Assembly (NCBI GenBank): GCA_018105865.1 | Contig: CM030834.1 | Location: 10,237,219-10,301,218, forward strand | Reading direction: 5' to 3' | From: Metaphire vulgaris | Lineage: Eukaryota; Annelida; Clitellata; Crassiclitellata; Megascolecidae | DNA length: 64,000 bases | Program-made: the position numbers and the translations under genes | In this document: piece by piece, positions 54,894-64,000 of the stretch | How positions within the stretch are numbered: position 1 is the stretch's first letter | How the letters are laid out: every line of letters begins with the position of its first letter | The notes under the pieces: generated by a model | The model's database searches: none | Told to the model about the DNA's origin: nothing | Seen by the model: the letters and a program-made list of their open reading frames with translations, nothing else

Positions 54894-55543
54894 AATTACA
54901 TGTAGGCCCTATGCTTCGTATACATGGAATGATTCTATGCGTCAGGGACTGAGTTTCTCGTCGTTTTAGCCAATCGCTTTCACTCTCCAGCATTTATTGC
55001 GCCGCCGACGATGCTTTCGGCTGAGACTGCTTCCTCTGTTGACGAGATGTCCAGCCCTTGACCAGCGCAATCGGTCACGCGGTCTGTCAACTCGCTAGGA
55101 CAACTGGACAGAAGGATTGGCGCGTGAATGACAGGCTGAGCGATATTAAAGGATGCACTGCATGCAAACTATGGCCAGTTGAGCGTAGGTGAATCGTTAA
55201 TAAATTCCTTTTTATCGGCTCGAGTAATTAATGCCACCACTATTACTCTTCTGAGTTCGTTTCGCAAAATCAATACGAAATAATTATTAGTTGGCTGGAA
55301 AAGCACCGGTAACTTCGGTTGATGAGCAGACGGAATTCTCTCAAGGTCAAAGCGAGTTTGAAGTTCGTCAATTTGAAGATGCTGGAGTGTTCTACTAAAA
55401 GGTTTGTTTAGTATTCGGCCTATTTATAATAATTTCGAGGAATTGTAGGTTATTGAATTAATTAAATCGCGCGAATGCGTATAGTTAGTTTTTTAGAATG
55501 ACCTTTTGCGATTCGATTTGAGTTACGAATTGAATCATACAAA

Positions 55544-55992
55544 TAGGGTTGCCAGATACCTCCGTGTCCAAAGGAGGACACTAGAGGTCACAAAAGAGGA
55601 CAAAGCCGGACAAAGGAAGTAGGTCGTAAAATTCACAAAGCACACACATTCAGTGGCGCAGAGAGGGTTTTCCCAGCGCCCGTGCCGAAATGCATCGTGC
55701 CCTTGACAACTCGGCTTACATTATCAATCGGATAAAAAATATTTGCAAGCAAAACAAGTCATCGGAATCGGTTTCTCTTCTTTGTCCATTAATCAATGCT
55801 CTTCCATGATAGTGTGCAATTGCCAATTACATGGCCACGTAGAACGAAATTCAAGTCAGTAGATGATGAGGGCAAAAAGCTGGACATTTTCTCATTTCAG
55901 ACCAATGCCTGCCGGACGGAGGACAGCTCAGGACACGAGGTCCAAAAGGAGGACATGTCCTTCTTTTGCCGGACGTACGTCTGGCAACTCTA
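55544..55992. mobile_element. hAT-type element, AGGGTTGCCAGA ends
   Basis: Ends TAGGGTTGCCAGATACC and ACGTCTGGCAACTCTA are inverted repeats continued by mirrored 'gtccaaaggaggac' blocks. Flanks CATACAAA (55536-55543) and CAGACAAA (55993-56000) agree at 7 of 8. A CAGTGGCGCAGAG fragment starting near 55653 may be another nested, truncated MITE. Confidence 0.8.
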
Positions 55993-56640
55993 CAGACAAA
56001 GTATATTAGGCCTACTGTATAAACACGACAGAGATGGTTCAATCGTCCACTTTTGACCTACTCAATGATAAATTCTGAAGCATAGATAGGCCCTAATAAC
56101 ATTTCAGCTTCCTTTCAGTTCGCGAGCCTCTAGTCCTCTACGGACGATCATTTTGTGACTATTAATTATCTATAATTATGAGAAGCATAACAAGTTTATT
56201 TCGGCGCGGCGACGACAGATTAACTATCCTAAATTATTTTGCTGTTGCTTCTGTTTATTAGAGTCGTGCGTTTGCACGGAAGAGACGGCCGGAGACAGTC
56301 GTCAACGCTCGTCTTATTCTGTATCCTATGGACGATCAACGCAGTCACCAGCAATCGGCCTAGGTAAAATAATGCTAAGCCAGTGCTTTTATTACACAGT
56401 TTTATTTAAGTGTTTGATGTTATGACAACCGGCTTAATTAAGTAATAAATGACATCGATGGTTCTTGCATATGTCTGTGTAGGCCTATACCACGGAAGTG
56501 GCGCAACAAGGAATTTTCGATAGAGATAGAAGTGCGTGTTCGGTCTTACGCAGGCCTGACGCTCATCGTTTTGTTACGGAATCACCTTTAAATAAAATAA
56601 TTTAATGAAATATGATTATATATTATACAGTAAATGCATG

Positions 56641-56978
56641 CAGTGGCGTCGTCAGGATTTCCCGAAGGTGGGAGGGGGCTATGACCATTCCATTCTCAAC
56701 TTCGAAAAATCCTGCCAAGCAAAGAATGGCCATCAGACTCATCACCTATTATTTTTCTTATTAAATAAGTTAGTTATTTAGCATTATAATATTATGAGCG
56801 CGTACAACTATGTTGATATTTTTCTTTTCTTCTATCGTTTTTCGTTTTCTTTCTTTTTCGTTTTTGTTACCTTAAACCCGATTTTGGCGCCACCGACCCA
56901 CTGAATAATAGGGTCTACGCAAACAATTTTTGTCGGGCAACCAATGGGGATTAACCCCACCCCTTGGCTACGCCACTG
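56641..56978. mobile_element. hAT-type MITE, CAGTGGCGTCG family
   Basis: Ends CAGTGGCGTCGTCAGG and CTTGGCTACGCCACTG are inverted repeats. Flanks AATGCATG and TATGTATG agree at 6 of 8. Confidence 0.72.
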
Positions 56979-56985
56979 TATGTAT

Positions 56986-57300
56986 GCGAAGCGGGAAGAT
57001 GGCAGAACGGTGGCATTGCGAAGGGGGCGCAGGGCAAGGAGGAAGGGGGCGCCAGAGCGAGGACCTATTTCTTTTCTCGTCAGACTTTACAGGAATTAGG
57101 GGAGCATATTGTATCTATTCAGTCCCCGAACACCGCCAACCCACGCTACGCCACTGTGGCAGAATGGTAACACACTAGACAGGCACGGGATCTAATCCCG
57201 TTGAAGCTCCTGAGGTCGACTCAGACTTCATTTGGCAGATGGCGGTGGCAACTGAGCAACGGTTTAATCGCGAAGTAAACAGGCGCAGGGCCGAAGTAGG
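56986..57300 (+). mobile_element. tRNA-derived SINE split by a MITE in its A box
   Basis: 'gcgggaagatggcagaa' before and 'tggtaacacactagac' after the 57008-57156 element join into a head like that at 7700 (GGAAGATGGCAGAGTGG). A B-box-like 'gggatctaatccc' and a GGTCGACTCA block follow, as in the SINE at 52668. The 3' part is uncertain. Similar body sequence near 57640-57760 suggests another interruption. Confidence 0.7.
57008..57156. mobile_element. hAT-type MITE inserted in the SINE A box
   Basis: Ends CGGTGGCATTGCGAAGGGGG and CCCACGCTACGCCACTG belong to the CAGTGGCGTAGC family. It is flanked by a perfect 8-bp duplication TGGCAGAA (57000-57007 and 57157-57164), which is itself the SINE A-box sequence. 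A degenerate CCTATTTCTTTTCTCGTCAG motif is inside. Confidence 0.88.
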
Positions 57301-57898
57301 CCTAAGTCTTTGTAGACCCGTTTCACAAATAGGCCTAAATTAATAGGTCTCCGATGGCGATGACTTACGCAAAATGTCTTAAAGATATGAAGTAATATGG
57401 ATGTATTAAATAACATGGATGTATTATTAATTGTTGCAATAGCATGTTCAGCAAAAGTTAATAATCACTGTAAAATTGATAATAATTATATTATTTATTA
57501 GAATTAAGACGATCTATGAGTCTGCAGTAGTAAGCTCTGTTAGTATTGGCAATAGTAGAAATGATCAAATGAAATCTAGAGGCTGCTACATTGTTACATT
57601 TATCAATGATTTATGAACAAATTGAAACATACGCAACATGGTTAATTCGGCCCTGAACAGGCGCATTTCATAAGAGCACTGACCCCGTATCATGTAACTT
57701 GCACCAGTCACCTGGCTGAGGACCTTGAAACGGAGATCAGCGCCGCCCTCGGAGCCTTTGTGTTAGCGAACCAATAGACAGGTCTACGTGAAATGCATCT
57801 TTCAAGTACGAGAACGTGCTACCTCTGCGTTTAGACATTTTGCTGATCGCCAACTCTTCGGGGATTCGTTAGAATCAGAATAGATCTCAGACGTCAGT

Positions 57899-58096
57899 CA
57901 GTGTTTTATACAGGCCTGTTAGGAGGGGAGATTCCCCAACCCTCAACCCCAAACCTCAAAATCCCCCCCACAAAAAATCTCAGCACTTACACAAATTTAG
58001 CATTGAACTGTGTCTTTTCACCTCCAACCAAGTCGATTCCCCGCCCCCGAAAGCCTCAAATTCCATCCCAAGGCCTGGAGTCTGGATAAAACACTG
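57899..58096. mobile_element. hAT-type MITE, CAGTGTTTTATACAGG family, complete
   Basis: Ends CAGTGTTTTATACAGGCC and GTCTGGATAAAACACTG are inverted repeats. Flanks are the perfect duplication GACGTCAGT (57890-57898 and 58097-58105). It is the intact reference for the eroded copy at 54388. Confidence 0.9.
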
Positions 58097-58313
58097 GACG
58101 TCAGTGACCTCGGGACTGAAGAAAAAACGCGTCATTATTTCACTTTTCCAAAAAATCACAAAGCTATCGGAGAATAAACCTCCCCCTCCCGCAAATCTAA
58201 AATCTGCGCTCATCCCTCGATGCTTGGTTCGCACGGACCAAGGATGATGGAAAGAGAAGACGGAAATGGAGAGAAGAAAAGGAGGGAGGAATCAAGAATA
58301 GCAGAGAGAGAGA

Positions 58314-58324
58314 GTGTGAGTGTT

Positions 58325-58422
<98 letters not shown>
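58314..58422. repeat. (GT)n(GA)n compound microsatellite
   Basis: A GT run passes into about 80 bp of uninterrupted GA repeats on the + strand, a purine-rich and triplex-prone tract. Confidence 0.95.
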
Positions 58423-58734
58423 AAATTAGGTATCTTCTGTGTAATGTAAGAAGACCTGCCAACATCCTAATGGATTTTAACGGGCGAAGTCTGGTTCCGT
58501 TTGAGACGTAGGATAGCATTCAGTGTGTTCACTGGCCATTTCGAACGCGTCGTTTAATTGACGATTTTAACGGATCGTTTTACCGTGCTAATGGCGATCG
58601 TCGCCGGCAGAAAATGTCAAGAATTGCGGCCTTGTTCTTGACCATTCACGTCGGTTGATAAGGCCTCAGCTTCGAACATCTAACTGTGATCTTGGATCAA
58701 CGCGATCATTATGTTTAGCGTGACTTAGAGTGAT

Positions 58735-58860
58735 TGAAAGTGGCTTAGAGGAGGCATTACTGGCTGCGTGAAAGCAACTATAGGGGCGCTAACGGGGCTT
58801 GAACCCGCTCCGTCTGCCTACCGCTCCAGCGCGTAACGCGTTCTGCCATTTTCGCCCACG
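58735..58860 (-). mobile_element. tRNA-derived SINE, second minus-strand copy
   Basis: Minus strand 'aatggcagaacgcg' (A box) and GCGGGTTCAAGCCCC (B box) match the SINE at 7645-7745. The same 'aaagtggcttagagg' and 'gcgtgaaagcaact' blocks follow the head. Confidence 0.75.
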
Positions 58861-58874
58861 AACAAATAATTGAA

Positions 58875-59290
58875 AAATATAATTGCGAGACCTGGACATT
58901 GGACAATAAGCAGGAAGATTATGAAAAAAATTATGGCGTTACAGAAGGATTTTGAGAATCAGCCGGATGGACAAGGTAACAAACGATCAGAGTCCTAGAA
59001 GGAAGCAAAATAGCAGCAACGTGGAAACTGGAAATAATAATAAGTAAAATGTCCTACGCTGCATGGTCGCATCATGAGAGGTTCGGCCGGAGACCTGCCT
59101 CTGATAATAATGGAAGGTAGAATATAGAAGGAACAAGGAGAAGGGGCGACAGAGAAGAAACTGGAGGGACAACATCTTTGACTGGACAGGCACAAAGAGC
59201 TACGGAGCCCTAAAAAGAGCAGCAGAAGATAGAGATAAATGGAGGAAAATGACTGTCAACCCTCTGATAGAGGACGACACATAAAGAAGA
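58875..59290 (+). mobile_element. Degenerate LINE reverse-transcriptase C-terminal region
   Basis: Across shifted frames it encodes CETWTLDNKQ, then SAGWTR and RVLEGSKI, then KMSYAAWSHHERF, then RQRRNWRDNIFDWTGTKSYG and AAEDRDKWRKMTV with a stop. This order (ETWTL, TDKV..RVL, K..Y.GH..R, RGRQR..WLDNI.EWTG, A.DR..WR) is diagnostic of RTE/jockey-like LINE C-termini. Frameshifts and stops show it is dead. Confidence 0.82.
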
Positions 59291-59559
59291 ATAACTGTGA
59301 ATGGAAAAATAGGCCGAAGTGCTGCAAACGGATCTCGATCTTGTATTTTAGCACATCGCTAACGCGAAGAACAAGTTATTTCTTCGGAAAGTAAAATTTT
59401 CTGGAAAGTAGGGTCAAATTGGCGCCCGCAGTGCAGATCCTGCCCGCCGAGATGCGTGAAATGGCCCGTGGTAATACTGAAACCATAAATAAGCCTAGCT
59501 TTTTTTTTCAAATGTTTGCGAATTTTTTAGTGCTTTGTTTTCAACTTAGGGCCTACCTC

Positions 59560-59660
59560 ACTACCTGTTTAGTTTCCCTCACTTTGCAATGTAGGCCTAT
59601 GCGTAATATTTGTTAAATCTAATGATATAATAAAAAGCAGTCTAAATACAAGAAACCGGC
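59560..59660 (+). repeat. Direct repeat, partner of 63455-63555
   Basis: 'aatgatataataaaaagcagtctaaatacaag' style sequence recurs at 63455-63555, preceded in both by a 'gtttagtttccct' and 'ataatatttgt' context. Element class unknown. Confidence 0.65.
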
Positions 59661-59990
59661 AGAACGTATGCACGCCATAGTGATAAAAAACAACTACTGA
59701 TTTTAAAGATACTTTGGCTTCGATCACCAGCCATAGAAATGTGCCCCTTCAGAAAATGTAATTCAGTGCCCCTGGATTACAGTAATACAGTAGGTAGGTG
59801 CTATGTAAATGGGGCTGTACCGCGGATTCCAATTTTCACATTCTACCGGAGCCGGATTTTCGGGGTTTGCAGGATTTCACAGTGAAATCCGGCGGGAGTT
59901 GGAGGAGTGGCTGGAACCGGATTTCAAAATGAAAGTCACTAAACTACACTACTTGACTGCATTATTTTACTAAATATTATTTGCACACAT

Positions 59991-60024
<34 letters not shown>

Positions 60025-60319
60025 TGTCTATAAAGCTACAAAAAACTAATAGTCGTCATCGCCAATGTTGAATTACCGTCATAATAAGCTCGTGATCCTT
60101 TGCGTGATCCAGGTTTTTTCTTAGGGAGAGCACTCTTTGCTCCCGTTCTTCAGGGACACTGCACTGTACACTGTGTTGTGCTGTACAGTGTACACTGTTT
60201 CTTGGAGTATGCCTATTTTCCTATTTCCCAGACACTTGACGAGAACAGCAGTAGGCTTATCGCTTTTCTTCGCGTAAACTTTTGCCGGAGGAGACGAAGT
60301 CCTGAACCTTCCTAAATCC

Positions 60320-61545
60320 CAGAGCCGTACAAAGCCATAATTGCGCCCTGTGCCAAGCATGAATCTGGCGCCCCCCACCCTCAACAAATTTTGTTACCTA
60401 GATATATTGCAATATGACATGGAATAATAAGCGACTTATAGACCTATACAAGACATTGATATAACTAATAATTCATATAAGCACCATTTTGCATTTTATA
60501 TGTATTTCCTAACGGTTCTTCTCACTTCATAAATAAGTCACGAAATGCTAATAAGCAGTAAAAAATCACTTGCTTACTTACCTTCATTGCAATTGTAACA
60601 TTTTACAAATTCCTCAATTTGAACGCCATGCAGTTTAACCAGGCTGACTACTTTAATTTCTTTAAGTATACTTAGGAAGCATGGGCTCAGCCATTTTTTC
60701 TGCTGTGAAGTGTGAATTCTGAAAATAGGGCAGGAATTTCGTTCGGCCTAGTATCACTTGAGTGACTTGAGTGACTTGACACTGGCATCCCTAACACAAT
60801 GTCTTCAGTCGTGACTGTTGCAGCTACAGTTGGTTCGCCTCGTTGCACATGAATGTAATTTTCATTGATTTCATTGTCACTTACCTTTGGAACCTCCAAC
60901 TTCTCCAAGTCTAATCTTTCGAAAATTTTTGAATGTGAATTACGTGACGTAGAAGTCCGAGTTAACCATTCTCCCACTGATGTTGTGCTTGACGGTTACT
61001 CTTTTCACGCTCAATTCGCAAGTTTTTGAAAGCTGCGCCGGATAGTTTTTTTCGAAGAACTCATTTTGTTTAGATCAATAAGATTATTATTAGCAAAAAT
61101 ATTAGAACATCTCTATCAAGCTGTAACAAAGTTTGTCTACTTCTTTGCCTACTATCACTATCCGAGTCTGCTCTGGTGGCACATAGGCTATACTGTACAA
61201 AGAACGTTTAAAGACTGCAGGGCGACCTCTCAGGCCAATTTAAAGGTCAAATTCTGAATTTGATCTTTTGTCATCGACCTGAGAGATGCCCTGCAGATGT
61301 AATTTCGCTCCTCCTACGAAAGTATTTTTGGAAGACCGCTCTTCTAAGAGACTGCAATCGTCTGCTAGAACATTATATAGACTGTTGGATAATTATAGTA
61401 AGTTTAGAGGGGCGCAAACTTGTTTCAACGCGGACAGAAAGCAAAGTAAATCATAAATTTTTCATGAATGTTCCTGAAATTTGCGCCCCTCTAAACTTGC
61501 GCCCTGTGCCTAGGCACCGTAGGCACCGCCCTTTGTACGGCTCTG
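60320..61545 (-). mobile_element. hAT element, CAGAGCCGTACAAAG ends, with N-terminal transposase remnant
   Basis: The ends CAGAGCCGTACAAAG and CTTTGTACGGCTCTG are a perfect 15-bp inverted repeat. Flanks are a perfect 8-bp duplication CTAAATCC (60312-60319 and 61546-61553). On the minus strand near 61060 an ATG starts MSSSKK followed, one frame over, by SGAAFKNLRIERE. This resembles the SG..(Y/F)R..R..RE start of TTF-type zinc-finger hAT transposases. A 7-A run there accounts for the one-base frameshift. The adjacent frame 60687-60977 continues the same coding remnant. An internal hairpin lies at 61214-61296. Confidence 0.88.
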
Positions 61546-61554
61546 CTAAATCCT

Positions 61555-62300
61555 AATTGTAAATAGGTTAATGGGGACGCGCGGAAAGTCCACAGATGGG
61601 GGCTAATGCGCGCGCGTCTTTGTTTGTGTGTGTGTGCGTGTGTGTGCGTGACAAGATATGCAGTGTAAGTTGCAGTGGTACTAATTTTATTCACATGGTA
61701 ACACAATATACTGTGCAAATTAAGCCAACTTAGCCAAGTTTAGGCTACAAAAGTAGTTAAATTGCCTTGCAGTATCTCTCCCCTCCCTCCCCCTCACCAT
61801 CAGTACTTTCATCCAACTCACAATGGAATCGCAAAGTAAGCGTTGCGTGGTTCTCTGACATTCAAAATGACGTCTGCAGTGCGCATGCGAAGTAGTTGCC
61901 TTGGTAATACCGACTTAGTATTAAACAGTCTTGTAACTGTTGCCATGTAAGCCAGAGAACATTTTTTCTTCTGACTTCAAAGCAGGCGAGAAGGCGCACA
62001 GTGGACGGGCGAGGAGGAGGGTGAGACGGGGAGAGGAGGAGGAGGGTGCGTCGTTCTCCAGAGTTGCTCTTCACAGAGACGACCGTTGTCGAGGTCAACG
62101 GAAAGTCGTCGGTCTGTTCGTCCGTTTGCGTTGGATGCCGTAGGCTCCATTCCCCCGACCCCTTCCTCCCCGTTTTTGTTATCTGCCCGGCGCATGTACA
62201 GGTGGCCGCCTAATCAGGATAGAACGGCGGCGGGTAATTGCAGGTGGTCGACTCAGACGCGTTTTAAGCGATAGAAAGGGAGAGCGATGAAGCGCTGACA
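61555..62300. other. Nothing recognised beyond short simple repeats
   Basis: A GT tract at 61621-61650 and a GGAGGAG-rich purine stretch at 62010-62045 are visible. Open frames here overlap on both strands and show no domain. Confidence 0.35.
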
Positions 62301-62306
62301 TTCAGT

Positions 62307-62343
<37 letters not shown>

Positions 62344-62378
62344 CCTCTCCCTCTGAGTGCTTCTTAGCTCAGAGACAG

Positions 62379-62421
<43 letters not shown>

Positions 62422-62435
62422 TATATATATATACT
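62300..62435. repeat. (CT)n and (TA)n arrays
   Basis: CT array 62309-62345 and TA array 62383-62430, separated by 38 bp of pyrimidine-rich sequence. They lie at the 3' edge of the decayed retroelement on the minus strand. Confidence 0.92.
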
Positions 62436-62437
62436 GT

Positions 62438-62726
62438 TCAGCTCTCGTCTTGATCCGAATCAGAGGCAGAGAAAGTCCATCGGAAGGCAATCGCATTCAA
62501 GCGTTGTAAAGTCATCAAAATACGCTGCAGCAAAAAACTTCTCTCTCTTGTGTCTCCGGAAAGAATGGAAAGATGACAACCCAACTCTTTTATGAGAGTC
62601 AGTGCGTCGTGACTGATTGGACCAGGAGTCTCGAAGGACGAAGGCCAATGGCAAGAAGAAATAGTCGGCCGACAAGTCAGTGTACTTGGCGATTTTTCTG
62701 ACTGATGCTGCTTCAGCAGCCGCTCC

Positions 62727-62783
<57 letters not shown>

Positions 62784-63260
62784 GTCAATGGCAGATGAGT
62801 GTCTGCCACTGTGACGTCCCACACCAGGCAGCGGCCAGCTTGCCACGGAATCATGGTCGTGCCGTCCGGTCTCTTTCCATCGGATCTGAGAAGACCGGGC
62901 GGTTCCTTGACCGATGGTATGCCAGCTCGTACCAGGGCCCGGTGGATTACGCCATTGACCATGGAATGACGAGCAAGGCGACCTGGTCCGAGTTTGCAGG
63001 AGAGTCCGTGGGAACCATTCTCCTGGACCTGCTCTCCACAGGGACAGAGATGTCGCTCGCAGATGAAAGCCTCTAGACCGAGACCCACTACAACTCTGGT
63101 TGTCTCGTCGTCTAATCGCAGACCACAAGAGCTGATGGGCAGCGCATGAAGCCAGTCGCTGGCGTGTTTCGCTGCCACTGCTCTTAGGCGGGCCTGATGG
63201 TATTGGCTAAGGTCGGAGCTAAGCAAGTTGGTAATCTCCCTGAGAATTATTTGGCGGTCC
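62438..63260 (-). pseudogene. Retrotransposon polyprotein C-terminus, broken by a (CT)n expansion
   Basis: The minus strand encodes RLRAVAAKHASDWLHALPIS, then CGLRLDDETTRVVVGLGLEA, then a zinc-knuckle-like CPCGEQVQENGSHGLSC, SVKEPPGLLRSDGKRPDGTT and WQAGRCLVWDVTVADT. A (CT)n run (62729-62782) follows. Coding resumes in another frame as GAAAEAASVRKIAKYTDLSA and returns to the first frame as LLQRILMTLQRLNAIAFRWT. This order is a recurrent C-terminal module of a family of animal non-LTR retroelements whose clade I do not assign with confidence. The upstream RT part is absent, replaced by TA repeats at 63281-63365. Confidence 0.8.
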
Positions 63261-63280
63261 CAAGTGGCCTGGATGTGGAT

Positions 63281-63325
63281 ATATATAAATATTATATATA
63301 TACTGTATGTATACACATATATATA

Positions 63326-63365
<40 letters not shown>
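63281..63365. repeat. (TA)n microsatellite
   Basis: TA-rich array where the retroelement's upstream coding sequence would be expected. Another long TA array is at 63765-63860. Confidence 0.92.
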
Positions 63366-63366
<1 letters not shown>

Positions 63367-63454
63367 TTCTCAACAAACAGCACATACCCTAGGCCTACTA
63401 TTTATTTACTGATAATTATTATCGATTTTTAATGTCTTGTATTCAGCTTACCTG

Positions 63455-63555
63455 TTTGGTTTAGTTTCCCTTATTTCGCAGAGTGTGTCTCTGTATAATA
63501 TTTGTAGATTTAATGATATAATAAAAATCAGTCTAAACGCAAGATTCATGTCGGC
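63455..63555 (+). repeat. Direct repeat, partner of 59560-59660
   Basis: Same 'tttaatgatataataaaaatcagtctaaa' core as at 59.6 kb. The two copies are 3.9 kb apart in the same orientation. Confidence 0.65.
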
Positions 63556-63822
63556 CATTTTCACAAGTAGTATCGGCCGATAATAATTAATCCGCCGACG
63601 CCTTATCGGTGCGTGCATCTCTATGTGAAGCCTTAGGGTTTTGACTGTAGGCCTATTTGCGTGGTTTTGTTTCGGCATCGTTGTAAATTATTGCTACTTA
63701 ATTAATTTTGTATTTATTACTAGATTATCTAGTTGCTTTGTAAACTATATAAATATCTGTCTAATATATCAGTATATATAAAAATATATATAAATATATA
63801 TAAATATATATATATATACTTG

Positions 63823-63860
<38 letters not shown>

Positions 63861-64000
63861 ATAACTACAGTAACTGGTGTCATTATGCAGCAGAGACTGT
63901 TCAGATTTAAGGTAATTTTGATTTCTAATATAACTCTGATATACACTCTATTAACTAGTTAATTTACTTTATTCTTGTTTTGTAAACAAAAGAATGTTGT

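Overview
The window is genomic DNA from an invertebrate animal. Genes have introns with GT/AG borders, sequence is AT-rich with long microsatellites, and transposon debris is dense and nested. The repeat types (hAT miniature elements, 5S- and tRNA-headed SINEs, several non-LTR clades) and the excess of the palindrome TAGGCCTA fit a marine deuterostome such as an echinoderm or hemichordate. That placement is an impression, not a result.

Three protein genes can be supported. (1) A minus-strand gene at 2.1-11.3 kb encodes a protein with tandem cyclic-nucleotide-binding domains, CNBD2-like. Four exons join in frame, and both ends are missing or unrecognised. (2) A plus-strand gene at 25.7-32.3 kb encodes MIC60/mitofilin (IMMT), the inner-membrane organiser of mitochondrial cristae. 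Twelve exons are found. The first coding exon is not identified. (3) A plus-strand gene at 42.9-47.6 kb encodes a PI-PLC X-domain protein. A normal-length PLCXD domain follows an unusually long, Ser-rich, probably disordered N-terminal region. A 5 kb A/T-rich tract downstream looks like a long 3' UTR. The three genes have no obvious functional link.

Layout: 0-25 kb is repeat-rich intergenic and intronic DNA around the CNBD gene. 25.5-33 kb is MIC60. 33.2-41.1 kb is a repeat block with nested hAT elements, LINE tails and a large foldback. 41.9-53 kb is the PLCX gene and its downstream tract. 53-64 kb is again a dense repeat field ending in a decayed retrotransposon ORF.

The main result is the repeat landscape. 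More than twenty elements can be delimited by hand from paired ends and matching or near-matching 8-bp target-site duplications, which is the hAT signature. Most begin CAG and end CTG. Several families with different ends share an internal motif, CCTTTTTTTGCTTGTCAG, often in pairs about 41 bp apart. Insertion order can be read from nesting: a hAT inside a hAT with its empty site preserved elsewhere in the window, a hAT element inside the A box of a SINE, and an element inside a microsatellite inside another element. A 5S-rRNA-headed SINE and a tRNA-headed SINE carry the same body. All coordinates were derived by eye, so ends may be off by one or two bases.
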